From Marinobacter santoriniensis NKSG1 (GTDB lineage: Bacteria > Pseudomonadota > Gammaproteobacteria > Pseudomonadales > Oleiphilaceae): 64,000 bases of DNA. Position numbers and translations under genes: made by a program. Positions 51,033 to 59,674 of the stretch are shown here, in pieces; within the stretch, counting starts at the first letter, position 1; every line of letters begins with the position of its first letter. The stretch spans positions 310,001 to 374,000 of the forward strand of contig NZ_APAT01000015.1 in NCBI RefSeq assembly GCF_000347775.1, in the 5' to 3' direction. The notes beneath the pieces are model-generated. The model had not been told where the DNA came from, did no database searches, and saw nothing but the letters and a program-made list of their open reading frames with translations.

Positions 51033-51055
51033 TGTGCACAATATAATTTTGCACA
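51033..51055. promoter_or_regulatory. Candidate OspR/OhrR operator over the gpx promoter
   Basis: A 23-base inverted repeat: TGTGCACAAT, three bases, then ATTTTGCACA (10-base arms, one mismatch). On the minus strand its centre forms a TATATT -10 with TTTTCA 17 bases upstream, so a bound repressor would block gpx-ospR transcription. Confidence 0.65.
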
Positions 51056-51170
51056 TAACGAATGAAAAAGACAGCGCTCAACAGGCCACTCGGTCACATC
51101 TCGGACAATCGGCGTGAATTTACTGCGCTAAGGTATCCATTTACCGCCATAATTCATCACAATTCCCCTG

Positions 51171-51198
51171 TTGAAGCACCACCCTGCTCCGCTAGAAT
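51171..51198 (+). promoter_or_regulatory. Candidate promoter of the aminotransferase gene
   Basis: TTGAAG (51171-51176), 16-base spacer, TAGAAT (51193-51198). About 50 bases of leader follow. Confidence 0.6.
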
Positions 51199-51257
51199 AA
51201 CGACAGCCCTTACCACAAAGGCATTCATCCGTCAGAGACCGAAGGAAATCCAGTCCC

Positions 51258-52472
51258 ATGCAGAACTACTACAAGTCCGCCAAGCTCGATAACGTCTGCT
51301 ATGAAATTCGGGGGGTGGTTCTGCGTGAGGCGCGTCGTCTGGAGGAAGAAGGCCATCGGGTCCTGAAACTCAACATCGGCAACCCGGCGGCGTTCGAACT
51401 GGATGTTCCGGAAGAGATTCAGCAGGACGTCATCTACAACATGCACCAGGCCCAGGGCTACGTGGAGTCCAAAGGGCTTTTCTCGGCCCGAAAGGCAGTG
51501 ATGCACTATTGCCAGCAACGCGGCATCGACAAGGTCGATATCGATGACATCTACCTCGGTAACGGCGTCAGTGAACTCATCGTCATGTCCATGCAGGCCC
51601 TGTTGAATACTGGCGATGAAGTTCTCATCCCGGCCCCGGATTACCCCCTGTGGACCGCGGCGGTTACCCTTTCCAGTGGCAAGCCGGTGCATTACCGCTG
51701 CGATGAGGAGCAGGACTGGTTTCCGGACATTGACGATATCCGCAAGAAAATCACCCGCCGGACAAAAGCGATTGTCCTGATCAACCCCAACAATCCGACG
51801 GGGGCGGTGTATTCGACCGAATTGCTGGAACAGGTCATTGAGCTGGCGCGTCAGCACAACCTCATCGTCCTGTCCGACGAAATCTACGACAAGATCCTGT
51901 ACGACGGCACCGAGCACGTATCCACCGCCTCACTGGCCGATGACGTCCTGTTCCTGACCTACAACGGGCTGTCGAAGAATTACCGCGCTGCGGGTTACCG
52001 GTCGGGCTGGATGATCATCAGCGGCGCCAAGCATCGGGCTACGGACTTTATCGAAGGCATTGAAATGCTGTCCAACATGCGGCTGTGCGCCAATGTCCCG
52101 GCCCAACTGGCCATCCAGACGGCCCTGGGCGGCTATCAGTCAATCAACGACCTGGTCGCCCCTGAAGGACGTCTGTTCGAACAAAGGGAAACGGCCTGGC
52201 GGATGCTGAACGATATTCCCGGAGTGAGTTGCGTCAAACCCAAAGGCGCCCTCTACCTGTTTCCGAAACTGGACCCGAAACATTTCCCCATCGTGAATGA
52301 CGAAAAGCTGGTCCTCGACCTGCTCCTGCAGGAAAAAATCCTGCTCGTCCAGGGATCCGCCTTCAACATTGATGACAAACAGCATCTACGGGTGGTTTTC
52401 CTGCCCCGGGCCGACACCCTGCGCGACGCAATGGGCCGGTTGGGGAATTTCCTGGAAAAATACCAGCAGTAA
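51258..52472 (+). CDS. alaA: AlaA-type alanine aminotransferase
   Basis: 404-residue class I PLP enzyme. PLP lysine K240 in YNGLSKNYRAAGYRSGW, NPNNPTGAVYS, and LSDEIYDKILYDG. It is close to E. coli AlaA, which makes alanine from pyruvate and glutamate; P. aeruginosa PA2828 at the same place is annotated as an aminotransferase. Other 2-oxo acids may be accepted. It is followed 11 bases later by a small hypothetical gene. Confidence 0.85.
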   Translation: MQNYYKSAKLDNVCYEIRGVVLREARRLEEEGHRVLKLNIGNPAAFELDVPEEIQQDVIYNMHQAQGYVESKGLFSARKAVMHYCQQRGIDKVDIDDIYLGNGVSELIVMSMQALLNTGDEVLIPAPDYPLWTAAVTLSSGKPVHYRCDEEQDWFPDIDDIRKKITRRTKAIVLINPNNPTGAVYSTELLEQVIELARQHNLIVLSDEIYDKILYDGTEHVSTASLADDVLFLTYNGLSKNYRAAGYRSGWMIISGAKHRATDFIEGIEMLSNMRLCANVPAQLAIQTALGGYQSINDLVAPEGRLFEQRETAWRMLNDIPGVSCVKPKGALYLFPKLDPKHFPIVNDEKLVLDLLLQEKILLVQGSAFNIDDKQHLRVVFLPRADTLRDAMGRLGNFLEKYQQ

Positions 52473-52483
52473 CCGGGAGCATC

Positions 52484-52942
52484 ATGGCAGACATTCACAT
52501 AGAAGAATTCTACCGGGACGCTGCAATCGCACTGGCCCAGCTCTACAGCGTTTTCCCCCGCCGGATCAATCTGTTTGTGGAGGACATCGCGGGCCCCGAC
52601 GAACCGGACGAATTCGGACTGCACAGCAAGCGCCATATGGCCTGCTTCGGTGCCTTGCTATGGCTGGAGGAAGAGGGCCTGATTCGCTATGTCGACACGA
52701 TCCGTCAGGAAGCGCTCGACCAGGCCGTCCTGACCCGCCAGGCCTTTATCCGCCTGAGTGCCCCGGCACCAACGGCCCTGGTTGATGCCGCCGGTGTCGG
52801 GCGTGGTGAGGATCAGGCATTGCCCCAATCTGTCCGCCGCGATCTGTCCACCTATATCCACCTGATCCGGGAATCCCTCAGATCGGGGCACTCCGCCCGG
52901 ATCAGCCAGATTGTCCAGGCAACCTTCTTTGCCGACGCCTGA
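52484..52942 (+). CDS. Conserved hypothetical protein
   Basis: 152 residues, soluble, acidic, no signal peptide. MADIHIEEFYRDAAIALAQLYSVFPRRINLFVEDIAGPDEPDEFGLHSKRHMACFGALLWLEEEGLIRYVDTIRQEALDQAVLTRQAFIRL looks like a compact helical domain. The position matches P. aeruginosa PA2829. I recognise no function. It lies 11 bases after alaA, so it is probably co-transcribed. Confidence 0.75.
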   Translation: MADIHIEEFYRDAAIALAQLYSVFPRRINLFVEDIAGPDEPDEFGLHSKRHMACFGALLWLEEEGLIRYVDTIRQEALDQAVLTRQAFIRLSAPAPTALVDAAGVGRGEDQALPQSVRRDLSTYIHLIRESLRSGHSARISQIVQATFFADA

Positions 52943-53043
52943 TTCATTAAATCGCTGTAATGCTGTTGAACGCCTGAACCCGGGCCGCATATAGCGGTCA
53001 GATGGGTGAATTATTTCTTTGACTGGAAGATCAGGGAATTAAC

Positions 53044-53925
53044 ATGCGAATACTGCTGTTTCTGGCGACCAACCTCGCGGTCATTCTGGTTGCGAGCTTT
53101 ACTTTGCGATTGCTGGGTGTGGACAGTTACCTGGCGCAAAATGGGATCGACTACGGCTCTCTGCTGGCGTTTGCAGCTGTCTTCGGCTTTGCCGGTGCCT
53201 TCATATCGCTTCTCATTTCCAAACCGATGGCGAAATGGAGCACGCGTGCGCAGGTGATTGAATCCCCCCGGACGCCGGCAGAGCGCTGGCTGATGGAGAC
53301 GGTCGCGGACCTTTCCGGCAAGGCCGGCATCAAGATGCCCGAGGTGGCCATTTTTCCCGCCTCGCAGTCCAATGCCTTCGCCACCGGCTGGAACCGGAAC
53401 GACGCTCTGGTGGCGGTGAGTCAGGGGCTGCTGGAGCGATTCAACAAGGATGAGATTCGTGCGGTGCTGGGTCACGAGCTCGGCCACGTGGCGAACGGCG
53501 ACATGGTGACACTCACCCTGATTCAGGGCGTGGTGAACACCTTCGTGATTTTCGCATCGCGGGTGATCGGATCTTTTGTCGACCGGGTCGTCTTCCGCAA
53601 TGAGCAGGGGCACGGCCTCGTCTTTCTTGTGGTAAGCATAGCGGCGGAACTGGTCCTCGGAATTCTCGCCAGCACCATCGTATTCTGGTTCTCGCGTCGC
53701 CGGGAGTACCGGGCGGATATTGCCGGCGCCCAGTTGGCGGGTCGCGCTTCCATGATCCACGCGCTCCAGCGCCTCAAGCAGGAAAGCGAGGTACCGGATC
53801 AAATGCCGGATAGCCTGCAGGCATTCGGTATCAACCGGGGGGCTCGTGGCGGACTCGGGGCCCTGTTTATGACCCACCCTCCCCTGGAAGAACGGATCGC
53901 AGCCCTTCAGAACGCCAAACTGTAA
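53044..53925 (+). CDS. htpX: Membrane zinc metalloprotease HtpX
   Basis: 293 residues, four hydrophobic segments. Zinc motif H144-ELG-H148 ([13 protein letters not shown]) and the third ligand glutamate in [10 protein letters not shown]. It cleaves misfolded inner-membrane proteins, working with FtsH. The C-terminal [14 protein letters not shown] is typical. It is convergent with pdxB across a GC-rich hairpin. Confidence 0.96.
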   Translation: MRILLFLATNLAVILVASFTLRLLGVDSYLAQNGIDYGSLLAFAAVFGFAGAFISLLISKPMAKWSTRAQVIESPRTPAERWLMETVADLSGKAGIKMPEVAIFPASQSNAFATGWNRNDALVAVSQGLLERFNKDEIRAVLGHELGHVANGDMVTLTLIQGVVNTFVIFASRVIGSFVDRVVFRNEQGHGLVFLVVSIAAELVLGILASTIVFWFSRRREYRADIAGAQLAGRASMIHALQRLKQESEVPDQMPDSLQAFGINRGARGGLGALFMTHPPLEERIAALQNAKL

Positions 53926-53929
53926 GTCA

Positions 53930-53968
53930 GCCAGGGGGCAGGGATGCCCCGGGGCACCGGCCCCTGGC
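53930..53968. terminator. GC-rich hairpin between convergent htpX and pdxB
   Basis: Outer arms GCCAGGGG (53930-53937) and CCCCTGGC (53961-53968) enclose the perfect palindrome TGCCCCGGGGCA (53945-53956). No T-tract. It may block transcription from both sides or form a cruciform. Confidence 0.5.
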
Positions 53969-53989
53969 CGCGAAAGACAGATCGAACGA

Positions 53990-55144
53990 TCAGATTTTGA
54001 GCTTGAAGCCGATCGCCCTGAACTTATCCTGCAGCGACCGGCTGGATCCCTTCAACTGAACCTTGAGGCTGGAGCACTCCCGACGAACCGGGTAATCACG
54101 GCGAAGGCGATCAAAAGCCTCGGCTCGCTCTTCCAGGCTCCCCTTCATCGCCAACCGCAGTCGGGCGTCGTCCTGGCGAGGGTCGTAGCAGGATCTCAGG
54201 GCAATACGAATGGCCTGTCCTTCCTCCACAGACCCTGTGAACGACACCTTGTTCAGGGGCGGCTCCGGCAGAAACTGCCCGGCCTTTTTGCGGACAGGCA
54301 ACCCGAGAAACTGACTGAGCGCCCGGTAAACCATTTCGGTGCCCTGCACCTTGCCTTCAAGGCTGTAGCCTGCGATATGCGGTGTTGCCTGCCAGACAAG
54401 GTCAACCAGATCCGGTTCTATCCGGGGCTCCCTCTCCCAGACATCCAGAGCCACCAGCGGAGCATCGCCGGCCGACAGTCGCTGCTTCAGTGCGGCACCA
54501 TCGACAACCTCGCCCCGGCCCGAATTGATCAGCAACTGGTCCGAGGTGAGCGCCGCCAGCGCCGATGCGCCAATCATGTGGTAGGTTGCGTGCTCTGATG
54601 AACGCGTCAGCGGTGTGTGCAGCGTCACAACATCGCACTCCAGGGCCTCGGCCAGACTCACAAACTCGCCAGACTGGCCCGCTTCCTGCGCCTCCCGGGG
54701 CGGGTCGCACAGACGAACCTCGAAACCCAGCCGGCCCAGCATCGATGCCAGCTGGCCGCCCACATTGCCAACGCCGACGATACCGACGCTCAGATCGCAC
54801 CAGTCCGCGAGACCTTTCCGTTCGGCATAGAGCGAGAGTGTGGACAAAACGTACTCCGCCACGCTGTTGGCATTGCAGCCCGGCGCCGCCGAGAAATAAA
54901 TGCCCTGCTCCCTGAGCCAGTCGACGTCGACATGATCGGTACCAATGGTTGCGGTGCCCACGAACCGGACACGACTGCCTTCCAGTAGTTCCCGGCCGAC
55001 CCGGGTGACCGAGCGGACCAGAAGAATATCGGCATCCCGGACGTCCTCTGCATTCATGCTCCGGCCGGGGACTCGACGTATGTCGCCGATATCACCAAAA
55101 AAGGAGTCCAGCAGGGGAATGTTCTCGTCGGCTACAATCAGCAT
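53990..55144 (-). CDS. pdxB: Erythronate-4-phosphate dehydrogenase
   Basis: 384 residues. D-2-hydroxyacid dehydrogenase fold: GCNANSVAEYVLSTL, the NAD motif VGIVGVGNVGGQLASMLGRLG, and the active-site histidine in ATPHIAGYSLEGK. The C-terminal extension of about 100 residues is specific to PdxB. Second step of the DXP-dependent vitamin B6 pathway. Confidence 0.94.
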   Translation of the reverse strand: MLIVADENIPLLDSFFGDIGDIRRVPGRSMNAEDVRDADILLVRSVTRVGRELLEGSRVRFVGTATIGTDHVDVDWLREQGIYFSAAPGCNANSVAEYVLSTLSLYAERKGLADWCDLSVGIVGVGNVGGQLASMLGRLGFEVRLCDPPREAQEAGQSGEFVSLAEALECDVVTLHTPLTRSSEHATYHMIGASALAALTSDQLLINSGRGEVVDGAALKQRLSAGDAPLVALDVWEREPRIEPDLVDLVWQATPHIAGYSLEGKVQGTEMVYRALSQFLGLPVRKKAGQFLPEPPLNKVSFTGSVEEGQAIRIALRSCYDPRQDDARLRLAMKGSLEERAEAFDRLRRDYPVRRECSSLKVQLKGSSRSLQDKFRAIGFKLKI

Positions 55145-55166
55145 CGCTCGTCTTTCCCGCCCCGAC

Positions 55167-56450
55167 TCAGTTTCTTCGCGATCTCTGGGGACCGCGTCCG
55201 CCCTGGGGCCGGCCTCCCGAACCTCTGCGCCCGCCTCGCTTCCTCGTAATCGGCGGTTTCTCCAGCGGCGACGTCAGATCCTCACTCGGCACCTCGGTCT
55301 TCAGTTTTTGCTGGATGTACTTTTCGATCGCGGGCAGCGCGAAGGAGTCGTCCTCATCGGCCAGACTCACGGAAACACCGGTACTCCCCGCACGGCCGGT
55401 TCGGCCGATCCGGTGCACATAGTCTTCAGCATTTTCCGGCAGGTTGTAGTTAAAGACATGGGTCACGCCGTTGACATGGATTCCGCGCCCGGCCACATCG
55501 GTGGCCACCAGAACCTGAATACCGCCTTTCTTGAACTGGTCCAGGGTCCGGAGGCGTTTGTTCTGGGCAATCTCACCCGACATCAAGGACACCTTGACCC
55601 CCTGATTTTTGAGGTCCTCCTCCAGATCACGACACTGATCGCGTCGGTTGGCGAACACGATGGCCTTGTCGACTTCCGGACGCTTCAGGTAATTGACCAG
55701 GACGCGGAGTTTGTCGTCCTCTCCGACAAGGTAGACGCTCTGCTCGACCCTCTCGGCGGTTTTCTGCTCCGGCTCGATTTCCACGAACTCGGCATCCCGC
55801 GTCCACATGGAGGCGAGATTGAGAACGTCCTGGTTAAAGGTTGCGCTGAACAGGAGCGTCTGGCGGTCGTCCTTGGGCGTGCATTTGCGAATGATCCGCT
55901 TCACGTCGGGAATGAAGCCCATGTCGAGCATTCGATCTGCTTCGTCCAGTATCAGAATGTCGATCTGATCGAGGAAGACGTCCTGCGAGCCGAGAAAATC
56001 GATCAGGCGACCGGGCGTGGCCACCAGAATATCGACAACGTCATTCTGAAGCTGATCCCGCTGCTTGTCATAGTTCATCCCTCCAACCACGGTGACGACA
56101 TTGTGACCGGTGTGCTTGCACAACTGTTCAGCATCCTTGGCAATCTGCAACGCCAGCTCGCGGGTAGGCGCCAGTGCCAGAACCCGGGGCTCCGAGGCAA
56201 AACGCTGCTCCTTGGGAATCGGGGTCTCCAGCAGTGCCTGGATGGCGGTGATCAGAAACGCAGCCGTTTTACCGGTACCGGTCTGGGCCTGGCCAATCAG
56301 ATCTTCGCAGGCCAGGGTCCAGGGCAACGTTTCGGCCTGGATCGGCGTACAGTATTCAAAGCCGATCGCCTTGATGGCCTCCTGCAAGCGGTTGTCCAGG
56401 TTAAGGTCGCTGAACTTGAGGTCACCGGTATGTTTTGGGTCAGATGTCAT
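55167..56450 (-). CDS. rhlB: DEAD-box RNA helicase RhlB
   Basis: 427 residues. Q-motif FEYCTPIQAETL, motif I AQTGTGKTAA, Ia PTRELALQI, II LDEADRMLDMGF, III SATF, VI HRIGRTGRAG. The C-terminal tail is arginine/glycine-rich (KRGGRRGSGGRPQGGRG), suited to RNA binding. RhlB works with RNase E in the degradosome. Its start overlaps the epmC stop by four bases. Confidence 0.9.
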   Translation of the reverse strand: MTSDPKHTGDLKFSDLNLDNRLQEAIKAIGFEYCTPIQAETLPWTLACEDLIGQAQTGTGKTAAFLITAIQALLETPIPKEQRFASEPRVLALAPTRELALQIAKDAEQLCKHTGHNVVTVVGGMNYDKQRDQLQNDVVDILVATPGRLIDFLGSQDVFLDQIDILILDEADRMLDMGFIPDVKRIIRKCTPKDDRQTLLFSATFNQDVLNLASMWTRDAEFVEIEPEQKTAERVEQSVYLVGEDDKLRVLVNYLKRPEVDKAIVFANRRDQCRDLEEDLKNQGVKVSLMSGEIAQNKRLRTLDQFKKGGIQVLVATDVAGRGIHVNGVTHVFNYNLPENAEDYVHRIGRTGRAGSTGVSVSLADEDDSFALPAIEKYIQQKLKTEVPSEDLTSPLEKPPITRKRGGRRGSGGRPQGGRGPQRSRRN

Positions 56451-57037
56451 ACAGCTTCTGTATTCCTTGATCTGTCGGAAATCGAATGGGATGGAACCAG
56501 ACGTCGAACGTCCCGCCGCCAGGATTCATCAAAATCCTGTGCGGTTCCGTAAAATGACTGCAGTGTGTCGAAAAACCGTTGTCCGCGCTCCGGAAGGCCC
56601 CTTTCCCGATACCGGATGGCCTGTTCCAGCACATTGTTCCGGAATCGTCGTTCATCTCTGGCGCCATCCCCGGAAAGATTATCCACACTGATGTGGAATC
56701 GAATGCCTGCAGCCAGGGAAAACAGCCACTCCTGGGCCTGGGGTTTGACCTCTACCAGCTCAAAGGCCTCCTGCTGTTCCGGTGTTCTGCCATCGGGGCA
56801 GTACCAGTATCCGTAGTCATGGAGGGTACGACGGTGGGCCCCAGCGATACACCAATGGCTGATTTCATGCAACGCGCTGGCATAATATCCATGCGCAAAC
56901 ACGACCTGCGCCAGGCCTTCCGGTTGATCCGCAGGCAGGTATTCGGGTTCTGAGCCGCCCCTGACCAGAATCGTCCGGTAATCTTCCCGGAACAGGTCAT
57001 TGAACAGCATGATAAGATCGTTCGGACTGTGGTTCAT
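56447..57037 (-). CDS. epmC: Elongation factor P hydroxylase
   Basis: 196 residues, YfcM/EpmC family. The ALHEISHWCIAG segment (about residues 57-68) carries the HExxH metal motif, with YGYWYCPDGRTPEQQEAFELVEVKPQAQEW after it. It hydroxylates the lysylated lysine of elongation factor P. Its presence implies the EpmA/EpmB lysylation route, unlike the rhamnosylation of EF-P in P. aeruginosa; those genes are outside the window. It is upstream of rhlB. Confidence 0.9.
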   Translation of the reverse strand: MNHSPNDLIMLFNDLFREDYRTILVRGGSEPEYLPADQPEGLAQVVFAHGYYASALHEISHWCIAGAHRRTLHDYGYWYCPDGRTPEQQEAFELVEVKPQAQEWLFSLAAGIRFHISVDNLSGDGARDERRFRNNVLEQAIRYRERGLPERGQRFFDTLQSFYGTAQDFDESWRRDVRRLVPSHSISDRSRNTEAV

Positions 57038-57114
57038 TGGGAGGCTATTGTGCGACTTTACCCGGCCTAATACCAGACCAGTGGGAACTTTGCCACCGGA
57101 ACGATGTCATTCGC

Positions 57115-57134
57115 GGGCGACATGAGGTTCGCCC
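57115..57134. other. Short hairpin upstream of dsbD
   Basis: GGGCGA (57115-57120), 8-base loop, TCGCCC (57129-57134), followed by AAAAACG. It lies 30 bases before the dsbD start. Role unknown. Confidence 0.35.
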
Positions 57135-57164
57135 AAAAACGATCAACAGGAATTTGCAATCCAG

Positions 57165-59054
57165 ATGACTGCCAAAACACTGGCCGACCGTAACCTGTCA
57201 ACACAAGCCGCGATCCTGGCGACCCTGGGCCTCATACTGTTCCTGCTGGCTCCCAACGCCTCCGCTCTCGGCAACTCCGGCTCCGGCTTCTTCAGCACCA
57301 ACAACGACTTCCTGCCGGTGGAAAAGGCCCTGCCCTTCAATTACACCACGGATAGCGGTTCCCTCGTTCTCAACTGGGACGTGGCCCCGGGATATTACCT
57401 TTACAAGGGGCGTATTTCGGTGGAGGCATCAACCGACGGTGTTTCGACCGGCCCTCTCAGCTTTTCCCGGGACGGCGAAATCACCGAGGACGATTACTTT
57501 GGCAAAGTCACGGTGTTCTATGAGCCGGTAACCGCACGAATGCCCGTTACCCTTCCGGAGGGAACCACGGAAGCAACATTCAGGGTTACCTTCCAGGGGT
57601 GTGCGAAAGCGGGCCTTTGTTACCCGCCCCAGACCCGTGACGTCCTCTACTATCCCGGCGACAGCGCCTCTGCCCCGGCGCCGTCAGAGGCGACCGGCGA
57701 CCCGTCGCCGCCCGCCGGCTCCTCGACACCGCTGGACACAGAGTCCGCCACCGGCCTCGCGGGCTTCCTCGCCGGCAGTTCCGCACCGGTCATTGTCGGT
57801 CTGTTTTTTCTCCTGGGCCTTGGGCTGACCTTCACCCCCTGCGTCCTGCCGATGGTGCCAATCATCTCGACTCTGGTTTCGGGTCATAACACCCGTACCG
57901 TCGGGCATGCGCTTCTCCTGTCAATGACCTACGTGCTCGGCATGGCGCTGACCTACGCCGCAGCCGGCGTGATCACTGGCCTGCTCGGAGCAAGCTTTAA
58001 CCTGCAGGCGCAGCTGCAATCGCCCTGGATTCTGGGAACGTTCGCCGCCGTCTTCGTCCTGTTCGCGTTGTCGATGTTCGACCTGTTTGATATCCAGCTC
58101 CCCCGATTCCTGAGGGACTCCCTCAACAACGCCAGCCACCGGCTCAGCGCATCCCGGGTGGCGGGCATTTTCGGAATAGGTGCGCTGTCGGCGCTGATTG
58201 TGTCTCCCTGTGTATCGGCGCCACTGGCAGGCAGTCTGCTCTACATCTCTACCACGCAGGATGCCGTCATCGGCGGGCTGGCTCTCTTTGCCCTGGGACT
58301 TGGTATGGGCGTACCACTGATCCTCGTTTCGGTCGGCGGCCGCCGGATGCTTCCGGCCAATGGTCGCTGGATGACCACCGTAAAGCATTTTTACGGTGTC
58401 CTGATGCTGGCGGTCGCGATCTGGCTACTGGAGCGGATGGTCCCCGCGTGGCTGACGCTGCTGCTATGGGGCCTGCTTGTCGGCATTACCGGTGTCCAAC
58501 TTGGCGCCTTTGATGCTGCGAAGGCGGGCTGGGAACGCACTCGCAAAGGTCTCGGGCTGGTATTGTTTGCCTATGGGCTCGCTCTCCTTGCCGGGGCCCT
58601 CAGCGGCGCATCCGATCCGTTGAGGCCGCTGGCCCCGTTTACGGGATTATCGATGGCGAGCGCGGGCAACCTTCCCTCGGACGGCGCCGACTTCCAGCGG
58701 GTCGCCTCACCGGAACGGCTGCGGGAGCTGCTTGATCGGGCCAACGGTCAGGCTCAGCCAGTCGTCCTGGACTTCTATGCCGACTGGTGTATTTCATGCA
58801 AGGTGATGGAACGGACGGTGTTCCGCGACGGGCGTGTCGGAGAAGCCTTGCGGCCCTATACCCTGCTGCAGATTGACGTCACGGATAACACGCCTGAGCA
58901 ACAGGCGCTGCTCAACGAGCTGGGCATCTTCGGCCCGCCGGCCATCCTTTTTTACAACGACCGCGGACAGGAGCTGAAAAAGCAGCGGGTTCTCGGCGAG
59001 ATGGACCGTGACCAATTTCTTGATCATCTCAAATCCGTGGCGCGGGCGCTGTAG
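57165..59054 (+). CDS. dsbD: Thiol:disulfide interchange protein DsbD
   Basis: 629 residues. Signal peptide (about 1-35), periplasmic alpha domain with C146 and C152 (FQGCAKAGLCYPP), a middle section of about eight transmembrane helices with cysteines in FTPCVLPMVP and SPCVSAPLAG, and a C-terminal thioredoxin-like gamma domain with C542-IS-C545 (DWCISCKVME). It carries electrons from cytoplasmic thioredoxin to periplasmic DsbC and others. The full cysteine set is present. It ends two bases from the convergent TusA-family gene. Confidence 0.96.
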   Translation: MTAKTLADRNLSTQAAILATLGLILFLLAPNASALGNSGSGFFSTNNDFLPVEKALPFNYTTDSGSLVLNWDVAPGYYLYKGRISVEASTDGVSTGPLSFSRDGEITEDDYFGKVTVFYEPVTARMPVTLPEGTTEATFRVTFQGCAKAGLCYPPQTRDVLYYPGDSASAPAPSEATGDPSPPAGSSTPLDTESATGLAGFLAGSSAPVIVGLFFLLGLGLTFTPCVLPMVPIISTLVSGHNTRTVGHALLLSMTYVLGMALTYAAAGVITGLLGASFNLQAQLQSPWILGTFAAVFVLFALSMFDLFDIQLPRFLRDSLNNASHRLSASRVAGIFGIGALSALIVSPCVSAPLAGSLLYISTTQDAVIGGLALFALGLGMGVPLILVSVGGRRMLPANGRWMTTVKHFYGVLMLAVAIWLLERMVPAWLTLLLWGLLVGITGVQLGAFDAAKAGWERTRKGLGLVLFAYGLALLAGALSGASDPLRPLAPFTGLSMASAGNLPSDGADFQRVASPERLRELLDRANGQAQPVVLDFYADWCISCKVMERTVFRDGRVGEALRPYTLLQIDVTDNTPEQQALLNELGIFGPPAILFYNDRGQELKKQRVLGEMDRDQFLDHLKSVARAL

Positions 59055-59056
59055 GC

Positions 59057-59335
59057 CTAATCGCCACGCCGTATCAGATACACAAACTCGTCGTCCTGCT
59101 CGCTCCGGGACAGCAGCTCGTGGCCAAGAAACTGGCAGAAACGGGGAATGTCCCGGGTGGTCGATGGGTCCGTGGCCACGATCCGCAACACACCGCCCGG
59201 CTCGACATCGTTGATCCGGTTATGGAGCATCATGACTGGCTCGGGACAGAACAACCCCCGGGCATCAAGCTCAGCGTCATAGTGATCTGTGGTCAACGTC
59301 TGTTCTCCCGTCTGAGTAGGCTGATTTTTCGACAA
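59057..59335 (-). CDS. TusA-family sulfurtransferase
   Basis: 92 residues. The TusA core starts at about 20: ELDARGLFCPEPVMML with the acceptor cysteine C30 in CPEP. Then RIVATDPSTTRDIPRFCQFLGHELL, typical of the family. TusA relays sulfur for tRNA thiolation; mnmA is also in the window. It could be TusA itself or a paralogue. It diverges from the small monooxygenase-fold gene. Confidence 0.9.
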   Translation of the reverse strand: MSKNQPTQTGEQTLTTDHYDAELDARGLFCPEPVMMLHNRINDVEPGGVLRIVATDPSTTRDIPRFCQFLGHELLSRSEQDDEFVYLIRRGD

Positions 59336-59383
59336 TCGGTGCTAAAGTCGTGTTTAGGGTGGTTGTCAAAAAGGAGGATCACC

Positions 59384-59674
59384 ATGATACGGGTTCTGAT
59401 CGAACGCCACATTGCCGAATCACTGGAATCCAACTACGAGCTTCAGGCACGTATTATTCTACAGCATGCGGTCTCTGCGCCGGGCTTCATATCAGGTGAA
59501 ACCCTGCTGGATGCCCACGACCCGGACCACCGGATCACGCTGGCCAACTGGCGCTCCGAAGCCGACTGGGACCGCTGGTACCACTCGGAAGAGCGCAAGC
59601 AGCTGATGGCCGAACTGGTTCCCATGATGGATCGCGACGAGAGCATCACCGTGCTGGAACAGTATGTTGCCTAA
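59384..59674 (+). CDS. Small ABM-type (antibiotic biosynthesis monooxygenase fold) protein
   Basis: 96 residues. A dimeric alpha-beta barrel of the ABM family: MIRVLIERHIAESLESNYELQARIILQHAVSAPGFISGETLLDAHDPDHRITLANWRSEADWDRWYHSEERKQLM, with the typical W-S-x-x-x-W-x-x-W spacing. Many members have no known substrate. AAGGAGG gives it one of the best ribosome binding sites in the window, so it may be well expressed. Its stop overlaps that of rlmM. Confidence 0.85.
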   Translation: MIRVLIERHIAESLESNYELQARIILQHAVSAPGFISGETLLDAHDPDHRITLANWRSEADWDRWYHSEERKQLMAELVPMMDRDESITVLEQYVA

